A program made the translations under genes and the position numbers. 64,000 nt of DNA from Drosophila miranda (lineage: Eukaryota > Arthropoda > Insecta > Diptera > Drosophilidae). A model generated the notes under the pieces. It made no database searches and had not been told where the DNA came from. It was given only the letters and a program-made list of their open reading frames with translations. The stretch is taken from positions 28,083,522 to 28,147,521 of the forward strand of contig NW_022881603.1 in assembly GCF_003369915.1 (NCBI RefSeq). The letters are read 5' to 3'. Shown piece after piece: positions 1 to 10,215 of this stretch. Position 1 is the stretch's first letter. Every line of letters begins with the position of its first letter.

Positions 1-163
1 CGCGAGCCAAATTCGAGTGGCGCAAGTGTCTGCGGCCTGAAATTCCAAATTGAATTAGCTTGACGATAGGGAGATAATGCGAACAGGGCAGATAAGGGGA
101 ACTTTTTGACGAGCACCCAACCCGAGTGTTTCCTCTTCACCATTTTATCTTGCTAGTCCGCAG

Positions 164-1363
164 GAGAGCTTCATCGATACCATGTGCACAGACCACGGCT
201 CCACGACGGTCAAGAGGGACAATCACCACTTCTTTAAGCTGCACAATGGAGAGCTGAGCGGCCGTGGCCCGCAGTCGGAAATATGCAGCAACGATGGCAG
301 CTCCGTGCTCGCCTGGGTGCCCTACCCAATGATGCTCAAGTTCTATGACCCTGAATTGAATCCCAAGGAGCGGCTCACGTACATAGCCAAGGCAACGAGT
401 GTGGAGCGGGAGAAGACAGAGCTGTGCCACTTCCGACACACGGATCTAGTCAACGCCGTCTCGGATAATCTCTTCACCTGTGTGGTCATGATATTCGGAG
501 ATAACTTCGTAAGTTGCACCAGCAGTCGTGCTCAATCCGCTTTTAAACAACTTCCTTTCATTTTGCAGTACGGCCTGGAGGACAACATAAACGTGCTGGT
601 TGAGCTGGAGCCTCTGATGTACCAATTGCGGAACATTACGTATATGCCCTGGCGCAATATTACCAACAGCTACAAGATGCATCTGGGCGACAGCGTGCTG
701 AAGAATCCCAGCGGCGAGCGCAAGCCCATCTATGGCAGAATCAACTATGCGTTTGTGGAGAAGATCCACCTGAACACGAGCAGCATATACCAGGATGAGC
801 ACCTGACAAAGCTCCCCCTGTTGTTCGAGCATCGTGGTTCCGTCCTGGAGCTTGATGCTGACGGTGTGGGCGGCCTGGACGTGGAGCAGAAGGCCTACTT
901 CGGCCGCAGCATGGATCCCAGGAGCGAAGTGAAGGTGTAGGTGATTGGGCAGTGCGTGGATCAGCACCGGGAGTTCAGTGCGGACATCTACGAGTACTAT
1001 GGAAACGGTTTGCAGCGCTACAGGCAGCCAATAAGCGGAGCCAGGCTCACCTTTGTCAGAATAGACAACACGGAGCCGGCCTTTGAGGCCCCCGAGTCGA
1101 ACAATCTCGTGAAGGCTTCGCTATTCCGGGAGCACCAACTATCCAGACTCAGTCTTAACGGATCTGCGGCCAATTTCACTGAATGGGAGAACGCGACAGA
1201 GGATGAGGATGAGCCGGGCTTCTACAGCTGGTTTGTGGTCAACTGCCTTCTGGTGGCCGTGGCTGTGATCATAGGCGTGTACATGATCGTCCGCACCCAG
1301 AGCAGAAAGAGCAAGAAAAGGCAGAAGTACGATCTGGCCAACAAAAGCGCGCCACCAGCCTGA
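164..1363 (+). pseudogene. Single-pass membrane protein gene, copy 1, interrupted by TAG at 938-940
   Basis: I do not recognise the family. The exon appears to start at 164 after a CCGCAG acceptor, is split by a 60-nt intron (509-568, GTAAGT...TTGCAG), and reads on to TAG at 938. The same frame then stays open for another 140 codons to 1363. The C-terminal part holds a hydrophobic segment (codons for SWFVVNCLLVAVAVIIGVYMIV, about 1231-1296) followed by a basic tail rich in K and R, typical of a type I membrane protein with a short cytosolic end. Several N-x-S/T sites (NITYMPW, NITNSY, NGSAANFT) support a lumenal or extracellular N-terminal part. The in-frame intron length means that intron retention would also stay open. 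Either the gene is dead in both copies or the TAG is read through. The first exon lies outside the window. Confidence 0.6.
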
Positions 1364-2340
1364 ATTAATTAATAGTAATTTAAGCAAATTTCCGAATTTA
1401 TTTTGCAATGTCACTTGAGCCGAACTAGTTGGCAACCCAGCTGCCAAATCCTTTGCTCTAGATTCCTCCCTTCCCAATCATAATTTAACTATTTGTGCTG
1501 CTGGGAGTGAGTGAGGAGAGGAGTGTTACGTGGTCGGTGAATAAAACGCGAATTTGCTAGTGAGTTGTATTTGCAGTTGAAAATCAAATGTGAAGAAATC
1601 AGGGGATCCGCTTAAGGGTGCTGAAAGGAGGCTATTGCCGCTTTTGGATTGCAAGAAAGGTAAACGAATTGCTTTTCAATTACGCAAAAAATGATTTGTG
1701 GACTGTCAAACAAATTTGGGCGTATTCCACTGCACTTCAAGACCAATCTAGTCTGAAAAAACACGACAACAATAAGTTTGTGCGATTCCGATTAACCAAC
1801 ATATTATTCCAGATCGACCACAAATATAAAAATCGCATATATGTATTTGTCTCGCTCAACGTTTTTTACATGCTGGTTTTTATATCTGGCTCATCTCACT
1901 GCTTTTACTTGAAGTGTAGTGGTATATTACCGCTAGTGCTTTTTTATATCAGCAAGCTGGCAACGCTGCAATCAAACACGCCTATCGTCTCACTCACACA
2001 CAGAGAAAGACAAACGCAGAGACATTTACAGCTCCTTCACAGCGATTGGGGAAATAGGAAATTCATTCATTAAATTTGTATAAATTCCATACCTACCTGG
2101 ATATCTAGTTGTTTGATTAGCTTGCCCCAGAATAACCCTCTGGTGTGGCATTCTTTTAAATCGGTGTGTTGTGCGTGCAAAAAAGACAAACAAACAGAAA
2201 TGTGTGAACTTAATGCAGAAATTGTGTGACGCGGACATCTTTGAAAAATTGTTATATTGAATGTGGTGCGAGCTACGAAAATTATATAATGTAAATATGT
2301 ATTATATTATGTAAATCTCCAGTGAAGTGTGCATCGAGTA
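1364..2340 (+). other. Intergenic region and presumed promoter of the chimeric ZAD gene
   Basis: This is A/T-rich non-coding sequence between the membrane-protein gene and the zinc-finger gene; the same sequence is at 8760-9736. It includes a stretch near 1959-1971 (TGGCAACGCTGC) of the kind often seen near fly housekeeping promoters. A 151-codon open frame (1618-2073) has no protein-like features and I do not count it as a gene. Confidence 0.5.
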
Positions 2341-2349
2341 CGGGAGCAG

Positions 2350-2778
2350 GTGAATGAAAGCGCTGCTTTGATATTTCTTGAATTCGGGCCCCAAAACCAA
2401 AGATTATGTATTTGTTTGGCTTTTGTGCCTGAAAATAGGATTTTTCGCTCACACCAACACCAAGATGGTAAATTGTGTATAACAGTATGGCTGTCTCTGT
2501 CTCGCCCCAGTTGCGGCCGAAGGGCTACCAGACCAGTAGGAAACGGCTCTCAACAGTGCTGTTGTTTCCTAACAGCGGCAGGCTGATTACATTGATTACA
2601 TTTTTAATTCATGAAATTTGGCACGGAAACAGGCGTACAGACAATAACAATGACCAGGGACAATACAAAAGCGATTGGGCTGGCGCACTCGGCGCATTCG
2701 GCGCACCCGTACTCCGTGCCTCTTTTCCAAGATTAGCACAACTTGTAGGCCTTTTTTCACATCGATCTTTTTTTGCAG
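2350..2778 (+). other. 5' UTR intron of the ZAD gene, copy 1
   Basis: A donor (GAGCAG/GTGAAT) at 2350 and an acceptor (TTTTTTTTGCAG) ending at 2778 frame a probable intron just before the start codon at 2809. The second copy (9746-10185) keeps both sites. It is 11 bases longer because of the indel near 9985, plus one T. Confidence 0.5.
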
Positions 2779-2808
2779 AATCCTACTGAACACTTAATCG
2801 CTTAATCA

Positions 2809-5193
2809 ATGATGGACCGCAAGAAAGCCCTGGAGTTGGACAAAATCGGCCGCCTTTGCATATCTGAGCGAAAGGAAATGCGTCCACTGTTCAGCGAGAA
2901 GGTGCCGGAGATGCTGATGGACTGCACCAGCGTGCGAATAGTGCCCACCGAGGGCTGGCCCGACAAGATCTGTGTTCAGTGTGTACACTCTGTGAGTCGG
3001 AATCACGCCTTCAATACGCTCGTCGAGCGCAGCGACAAGGAGCTGCGCGAGTACATCACAGGCCTCACAGTGCGCATGGCGATGGAGGAGCAGTCGTCGG
3101 CCAATGCGAAGCACCAGCAGCAGCAGGAACGCAAGCAGCAGAAGCTCCTGCAGAAGCAGCTCAAGCAGCAGCAACTGGAGGAGCAGTTCCAGCAGCAAAT
3201 GGCCCAGCAACAGCACATCCAAAGCAAGCCCAAGCTGAAGCCATTGCTGAAGAAAGGGTCGCGCCAGATCAAGCTGCGGCACCTGGAGTCAGCCGCAGCT
3301 TCGCCTCCTGCCCAGCTGCAGCTCATGCCAGAGCCAGCACCAGCCCCGCCACCGCCACAGCAAGCCACGCTGCAGCAGCAACTTCAGCAAATTCAACTGC
3401 CAACTCTCCAGCAAGCCCCCACCCACAACCTGCTCTCGACCACAACCGCCGGGACGATGCCCCAGCAGATTCTGCTGCCCAATGGTCAATTTATCACAAC
3501 TGCCCAGATCGTGGCCCCACAGCTGGCGCAGATCATCAGCACTGCGCCGCACGGAACGACAAACGGAAATGGGGGCGCCCAGCAAGCACAGTTCCTGCCA
3601 CAGCTCCTCCAGGCGCCCAACGGAAAGACCCTCCAGATAGTCCAGCAACCGAACGGCACGCAGACGCTGCAGCTAGTCCAGTTGGTGCCGCAGAGGAGTA
3701 TGGCGCCCACGGGCGTGACAACAGTGACCACCACCACATCACCGGTGAACATGGGCAACGGAACCGGCTCCCTGGTAGATGCCGACGTGCATCTCCTGGA
3801 AGACGGCTGCGATGTGGAAGACGAGGAATTCGAAGAGGTCTATGAAAGCCTCGACAGCAAGGGTCAATCGTTCGAGACGATCGTCCTGGATGAAGACCAG
3901 CACCAAGAATTCCTGAAGGACCACCAGCATCAGGTATTAATGGACGACGACCTGACCCAAAGTGAAGGCCAGGAGCCCGAATACTTCGCTGAATTGGATC
4001 AGCAGCAGCTGGAAGACAGCGACTTGAAGACCGAGGATGATGAGGACAGATTTATCATAGAGGAAATCCAGCTGGAGGAAGAGGACCTGATGGATGAGGC
4101 CGACGAGACCATAACACCCGACTGTGAATACATCACAGACGACGCGGACCAGCATAATCTGAGCGGAGATATGGAAGATGAGCTGCACTACGCCATCATG
4201 GAGCCACCAGACGGCGAGACCCCTGGGGACTTCAGTGTAGATGCGATCAAGGCCAACCGAGCTGGAGACCTGGTCATCACATCGAGCCTCTGGCGCACTC
4301 CCACCAGCATCCTATGGTCCATTGCGGACAACGAGTTCAAGTTGAAGCTGACTCTATCCGATGTCACCTACTGCGAGTTCAGTCAGACCTCGCAGGACCG
4401 CCTCTTGGGTACACAGAACGAGGTGAGTGTTGCTAAAGGTTCTCCCATGGTGTTCTCCCACTGTGACTCACTATTTCTTTGCAGTGTGCCACGCTCTTCG
4501 ACATCAACACGGGCTCCAAGCTGTCCACCTTCACCCCCACCATACCCAACCAGTATACTAAGAACCGGGCCACGCTTTACCGCACCGACGAACTGGTTTT
4601 GTCGGGTAAGTCAATGGCCAGCCGCCCCTTGTTTGAATTCATAATTGATTCGTCCTTCTGCTTCAGATGGTGTGCTCTGGGATGTTCGTTCCGGCAAGGA
4701 AATCCACAAGTTTGACAAATTCAATCAGTGTATATCCGGAGTCTTCCATCCAAACTGCCTGGAGGTACCGTATCGCGCAACAACATTCACCCCACTCATC
4801 TCCTTTAATGCTTACACTTCGTTTCCACAGATTATATCCAACACTGAGGTGTGGGACCTGCGCACTTTCCATCTGCTGCAGACGGTGCCAGTTCTGGATC
4901 AACGCAATTGCACGTTCTCGCCAATGCATGTGATTTATGGGGCCAGCCAGGGAACGGACAGGGACCACGACATGGATACCACCACCTATGATACGAGCTT
5001 CAACGTGCTTGACGCCTACGACTACTCGAGCATAACCACCATCGACGTGAAGCGGAACATCAATGACCTGAGCGTCAGTGATTGCCGTGGTCGAGGACTA
5101 CAGTGGCTACGAATCGAAGCAGGAGACTTATGTGAAGATCTATGCGGTTGGCGTGAAAAAGAGCGAGCGATCGGAAGAGGTGCGTGCGGTTAA
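2809..5193 (+). CDS. Chimeric gene: ZAD zinc-finger N-terminus fused in frame to mahjong (DCAF1) WD40 region
   Basis: The predicted CDS joins 2809-4422, 4485-4605, 4667-4764 and 4831-5193: 732 codons including the stop. Residues 1-474 equal the N-terminal part of the zinc-finger gene at 10216 (ZAD, Q-rich stretch, acidic stretch) but lack all C2H2 fingers. From residue 475 the sequence is mahjong/DCAF1 WD40 sequence, recognised by [42 protein letters not shown] and TIDVKRNI. The joint falls on a codon boundary and keeps mahjong's own frame; its three introns have consensus GT...AG ends and correct phases. Near 5075 a one-base break shifts the frame, adding about 38 unrelated residues before TGA-free reading ends at 5193. 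The ZAD has lost its first zinc-binding cysteine (KIGRLC here, KICRLC in the intact copy). DCAF1 is a substrate receptor of Cul4 ubiquitin ligases and ZAD is a dimerisation domain; any joint function is unknown. Confidence 0.6.
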
Positions 5194-6052
5194 GGATCTA
5201 GCCAACGAGGTGGGCGGACGCAATAGCGCCGAGGCGGAGGCACCTGCACATGCCCCACACGCTCATGGCAATGGTGGCGAAGCTCTACTTCGTGTGTTTG
5301 ATGATGTGTCGCGCCCACCTGCCGGGGGCGGGGCGCCAGAAAGTGCACTGCTCCGTGCCAACAACGAACTGGAGAACAACCCACGGCCACGCCGGGACAG
5401 TCCCGCCTCGAACGCAAGTCCGAATCTTTCTCGCCAGCATGCACCCAACAGCTCAATTGTTGGGGTGCGACGTCGAGCACGTACACTGGGTGGCAATGGC
5501 AACGGAGTTGGAGTTGGCGGGGGGGGCGGCAACGCTGCCATCGATCTCAGAGCTCTTATGCGGCGTATGGATGATATTGAATTAAATATTATGTCTATGC
5601 TTGCAGGAAGATGATGAGGAGGTGCCCGAATCTGATGAGGACGGCTCCGATACGGGTTCCGAAAACAGTGCGTCCTCATTCCCACAATTCTATATATCAT
5701 GAATTCGGGACTACACGCCACTCCGTTTCTCGCTTATTCAGCATTTGCTCTAGGTCCGAATTTTCTGCAATTTCCGATGCTTCGCAATTTTAACTCTTGG
5801 AGCAACGATGATGACGGGGATGATATGGATAATGACGGATATGATATAGTCGATCTTCTCGACTCTGATGACGATGATGAGGAGGACAATGATGGCGATG
5901 GCGATGGTAACGGTGATGACGATATCGATATGGAGCTCTTATCCGATGCCGGTCTCGATGTCGCCTTCAACGACGGCAGCAGTGATGGTAATACCTCGTA
6001 TTCTTTAGATTCTGTTCGTATAAGACTTGTCTTTTCTCCATCCTTAGATTGA
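4231..6052 (+). pseudogene. mahj: 3' half of mahjong (DCAF1/VprBP homologue), one frame break
   Basis: The exons I infer are 4231-4422, 4485-4605, 4667-4764, 4831-5179, 5607-5667, 5754-5987 and 6048-6052, all with GT...AG introns whose phases agree. They encode the C-terminal WD40 propeller blades and the highly acidic tail (runs of D and E from about 5803 to 5945) that is typical of DCAF1 proteins. The single defect I see is a one-base frame change at about 5071-5078, after [14 protein letters not shown]: the next conserved stretch ([22 protein letters not shown]) is in the +1 frame. The LisH-containing N-terminal half is absent; its place is taken by the ZAD gene. The intron at 5180-5606 is open in one frame for its whole length, so a retained-intron form with an R- and G-rich insert is possible. 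A single-base error in the assembly could also explain the break. Confidence 0.75.
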
Positions 6053-6966
6053 GAATAGCCACCCACCATCCTGCTCCTCCTCCCATTGTCTCGTCTCGTC
6101 CCGTGTCGTGTCGTATCGTTTCTTCGTTTCTTTCCCCAATCTCGTCGCAGCGTGCACGAAACGAACAGGAATTCACATCCAAATCTTCAATAGTCATAAT
6201 CTAGTTTGTAGACTGTTAAATTTAAAAGAATGTTGTGTTTGAAAATTGTACAAAGCATAAGAAAAAGAACGTTCAAGAAGCTCTCAACTGTAATCGTAAA
6301 TCTGCTTCACAAAACCATCTGTGAGAAACCAATCTGTAAATTGTAAGCAACCGAATATTGTTAAACAATTTCAACTGTACAAAGCTATAAAAGATGTATA
6401 ATTTTTCTATTAAACACATGTGTAATCTGGTTAGCATTAAGCGCACGCGTATTGTCCATCGTGAACCCCTCTCAGGGGTTAGCCATTGCCATAAATAGAA
6501 TGCCACCAGAGACACTTCCCCTCCTCCTAATGGGAGATATCTACGAATGCCTGCATCGCTTAACGTTTATCTTATCGCAGACGGTGGGCTCCAAGTTTGG
6601 GAAATGAACTCCCCTTCGGTCTGGCCGTGGCAGGCCTTACTCATTGGCATTGGTGTGACGCCAATCAATTGTGTTTCGTTCGACGTTTGATTCGGCTATG
6701 GCCAGCGCACCGCGTTCAACTCTCGCACCTCCAAAAATCGTAGTGAATCTCGGGCAAATCCTTCATCCTTCATAGATAAATATGGTTATATTCGGACGAT
6801 CGGCTCGTCGTTTATCTGGCTGCTGATGTTTTGCGGTCAAGTTGACTGCGCTGCGTTCGAATAGCTGTCAATTTAAAATTGCAGCCGATTTGCCAGCCGT
6901 ACAGAGCGTTTCGATCGATTGCGCAACGGAGGAGTCCCAAGAACTCTCGCCAACGGAACTGCGGAA
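6053..6966 (+). other. mahjong 3' UTR and unassigned sequence up to the next gene
   Basis: No supported gene. The first part (to about 6430) is A/T-rich and includes ATTAAA near 6410, a possible poly(A) signal for mahjong. From about 6585, after a TTATCGCAG acceptor-like site, a frame without ATG stays open for about 50 codons. It could be an exon scrap, but I recognise nothing in it. Confidence 0.4.
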
Positions 6967-7190
6967 ATGTTTATTAAAACAATAATTGGACTCGTGACCT
7001 TGCTGGCGCTTCTTGCACGGCGTTCGAGGAGCACCCCCATTTCTGAATAGAGACGCAGCCTTTGCTCCTCGCCGATATTGATCGCCATGTGGTCGTACCC
7101 ACTGAAAAGGATCTAAAGTGCCACATTAAGGCCACAACATTGACGACCAAAGAGAAGGTGAACCATTTAGCCCATGGGAATAGCAAATGA
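6967..7190 (+). pseudogene. Possible broken first exon of the membrane-protein gene (signal peptide)
   Basis: An ATG at 6967 opens a 27-codon frame starting MFIKTIIGLVTLLALLA, a good signal-peptide core (basic residue, then a hydrophobic run ending in small residues), which stops at 7048-7050. In a second frame the region to about 7190 reads on with protein-like content (LLLADIDRHVVVPTEK, then KCHIKATTLTTKEKV). This suggests one exon with at least one frame break. It lies just upstream of copy 2 of the membrane-protein gene, which otherwise lacks a signal peptide. The link between the two is inference. Confidence 0.35.
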
Positions 7191-7559
7191 AAACAGAACT
7201 ATAGGATTAGGTTTAGATACATGTATAAGAAGGTAATCGGCTCTTTATCCCACTCTGAGCCTATGTGAGATTCACACTCTATTCCTGCCATAAATAGTTG
7301 TTCAATCAAACGATCAGTCATTGGTGGAAACTGGTTTGATGGAGCTACATCCTTAAATGACACCTTCAATGCCAATATGAGTAATAGATCATTCGTCGCG
7401 AGCCAAATTCGAGTGGCGCAAGTGTCTGCGGCCTGAAATTCCAAATTGAATTAGCTTGACGATAGGGAGATAATGCGAACAGGGCAGATAAGGGGAACTT
7501 TTTGACGAGCACCCAACCCGAGTGTTTCCTCTTCACCATTTTATCTTGCTAATCCTCAG

Positions 7560-8759
7560 GAGAGCTTCATCGATACCATGTGCACAGACCACGGCTCCAC
7601 GACGGTCAAGAGGGACAATCACCACTTCTTTAAGCTGCACAATGGAGAGCTGAGCGGCCGTGGCCCGCAGTCGGAAATATGCAGCAACGATGGCAGCTCC
7701 GTGCTCGCCTGGGTGCCCTACCCAATGATGCTCAAGTTCTATGACCCTGAATTGAATCCCAAGGAGCGGCTCACGTACATAGCCAAGGCAACGAGTGTGG
7801 AGCGGGAGAAGACAGAGCTGTGCCACTTCCGACACACGGATCTAGTCAACGCCGTCTCGGATAATCTCTTCACCTGTGTGGTCATGATATTCGGAGATAA
7901 CTTCGTAAGTTGCACCAGCAGTCGTGCTCAATCCGCTTTTAAACAACTTCCTTTCATTTTGCAGTACGGCCTGGAGGACAACATAAACGTGCTGGTTGAG
8001 CTGGAGCCTCTGATGTACCAATTGCGGAACATTACGTATATGCCCTGGCGCAATATTACCAACAGCTACAAGATGCATCTGGGCGACAGCGTGCTGAAGA
8101 ATCCCAGCGGCGAGCGCAAGCCCATCTATGGCAGAATCAACTATGCGTTTGTGGAGAAGATCCACCTGAACACGATCAGCATATACCAGGATGAGCACCT
8201 GACAAAGCTCCCCCTGTTGTTCGAGCATCGTGGTTCCGTCCTGGAGCTTGATGCTGACGGTGTGGGCGGCCTGGACGTGGAGCAGAAGGCCTACTTCGGC
8301 CGCAGCATGGATCCCAGGAGCGAAGTGAAGGTGTAGGTGATTGGGCAGTGCGTGGATCAGCACCGGGAGTTCAGTGCGGACATCTACGAGTACTATGGAA
8401 ACGGTTTGCAGCGCTACAGGCAGCCAATAAGCGGAGCCAGGCTCACCTTTGTCAGAATAGACAACACGGAGCCGGCCTTTGAGGCCCCCGAGTCGAACAA
8501 TCTCGTGAAGGCTTCGCTATTCCGGGAGCACCAACTATCCAGACTCAGTCTTAACGGATCTGCGGCCAATTTCACTGAATGGGAGAACGCGACAGAGGAT
8601 GAGGATGAGCCGGGCTTCTACAGCTGGTTTGTGGTCAACTGCCTTCTGGTGGCCGTGGCTGTGATCATAGGCGTGTACATGATCGTCCGCACCCAGAGCA
8701 GAAAGAGCAAGAAAAGGCAGAAGTACGATCTGGCCAACAAAAGCGCGCCACCAGCCTGA
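7560..8759 (+). pseudogene. Single-pass membrane protein gene, copy 2, interrupted by TAG at 8334-8336
   Basis: This copy has the same structure as copy 1: acceptor CCTCAG before 7560, a 60-nt intron at 7905-7964, TAG at 8334 in the same codon, then an open 140-codon continuation with the membrane segment. One amino-acid change is visible in the lumenal part (Ser in copy 1, Ile here, near 8176). Sharing the TAG means that it predates the duplication, or was spread by gene conversion. The broken signal-peptide exon upstream (6967) favours a pseudogene. The long, unspoiled frame after the stop is the argument for readthrough. The family is unknown to me. Confidence 0.6.
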
Positions 8760-9745
8760 ATTAATTAATAGTAATTTAAGCAAATTTCCGAATTTATTTT
8801 GCAATGTCACTTGAGCCGAACTAGTTGGCAACCCAGCTGCCAAATCCTTTGCTCTAGATTCCTCCCTTCCCAATCATAATTTAACTATTTGTGCTGCTGG
8901 GAGTGAGTGAGGAGAGGAGTGTTACGTGGTCGGTGAATAAAACGCGAATTTGCGAGTGAGTTGTATTGGCAGGTGAAAATCAAATGTGAAGAAAGCAGGG
9001 GATCCGCTTAAGGGTGCTGAAAGGAGGCTATTGCCGCTTTTGGATTGCAAGAAAGGTAAACGAATTGCTTTTCAATTACGCAAAAAATGATTTGTGGACT
9101 GTCAAACAAATTTGGGCGTATTCCACTGCACTTCAAGACCAATCTAGTCTGAAAAAACACGACAACAATAAGTTTGTGCGATTCCGATTAACCAACATAT
9201 TATTCCAGATCGACCACAAATATAAAAATCGCATATATGTATTTGTCTCGCTCAACGTTTTTTTCATGCTGGTTTTTATATCTGGCTCATCTCACTGCTT
9301 TTACTTGAAGTGTAGTGGTATATTACCGCTAGTGCTTTTTTATATCAGCAAGCTGGCAACGCTGCAATCAAACACGCCTATCGTCTCACTCACACACAGA
9401 GAAAGACAAACGCAGAGACATTTACAGCTCCTTCACAGCGATTGGGGAAATAGGAAATTCATTCATTAAATTTGTATAAATTCCATACCTACCTGGATAT
9501 CTAGTTGTTTGATTAGCTTGCCCCAGAATAACCCTCTGGTGTGGCATTCTTTTAAATCGGTGTGTTGTGCGTGCAAAAAAGACAAACAAACAGAAATGTG
9601 TGAACTTAATGCAGAAATTGTGTGACGCGGACATCTTTGAAAAATTGTTATATTGAATGTGGTGCGAGCTACGAAAATTATATAATGTAAATATGTATTA
9701 TATTATGTAAATCTCCAGTGAAGTGTGCATCGAGTACGGGAGCAG

Positions 9746-10185
9746 GTGAATGAAAGCGCTGCTTTGATATTTCTTGAATTCGGGCCCCAAAACCAAAGAT
9801 TATGTATTTGTTTGGCTTTTGTGCCTGAAAATAGGATTTTTCGCTCACACCAACACCAAGATGGTAAATTGTGTATAACAGTATGGCTGTCTCTGTCTCG
9901 CCCCAGTTGCGGCCGAAGGGCTACCAGACCAGTAGGAAACGGCTCTCAACAGTGCTGTTGTTTCCTAACAGCGGCAGGCTGATTTCGCAGCTGACCATTG
10001 ATTACATTTTTAATTCATGAAATTTGGCACGGAAACAGGCGTACAGACAATAACAATGACCAGGGACAATACAAAAGCGATTGGGCTGGCGCACTCGGCG
10101 CATTCGGCGCACCCGTACTCCGTGCCTCTTTTCCAAGATTAGCACAACTTGTAGGCCTTTTTTCACATCGATCTTTTTTTTGCAG
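9746..10185 (+). other. 5' UTR intron of the ZAD gene, copy 2
   Basis: Same donor and acceptor as in copy 1. It contains the 11-base segment TTCGCAGCTGA that copy 1 lacks. The exon after it begins 30 bases before the ATG at 10216. Confidence 0.5.
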
Positions 10186-10215
10186 AATCCTACTGAACAC
10201 TTAATCGCTTAATCA

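Larger units (their letters stand above)
1..4230 (+). repeat. Tandem segmental duplication, copy 1 (truncated by window start)
   Basis: This segment matches 7397-11637 almost base for base, at an offset of 7396 that becomes 7407 after an 11-base indel near 2588. It holds the interrupted membrane-protein gene and the first 474 codons of the ZAD zinc-finger gene. Similarity stops sharply after base 4230, where mahjong-derived sequence begins. The left end is the window edge, so the unit may extend further. Scattered substitutions, several of them non-synonymous, separate the copies. Confidence 0.95.

Noticed and set aside
1618-2073. 151-codon open frame upstream of the ZAD gene, also at 9014-9469
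   Set aside because: Starts from a CTG, low complexity of hydrophobic A/T-rich codons, no domain, lies in the presumed promoter region.
3289-3648. Antisense and alternate frames in the Q-rich part of the ZAD genes
   Set aside because: CAG-rich repeats keep several frames open at once; only the ZAD frame has domains and a start in context.
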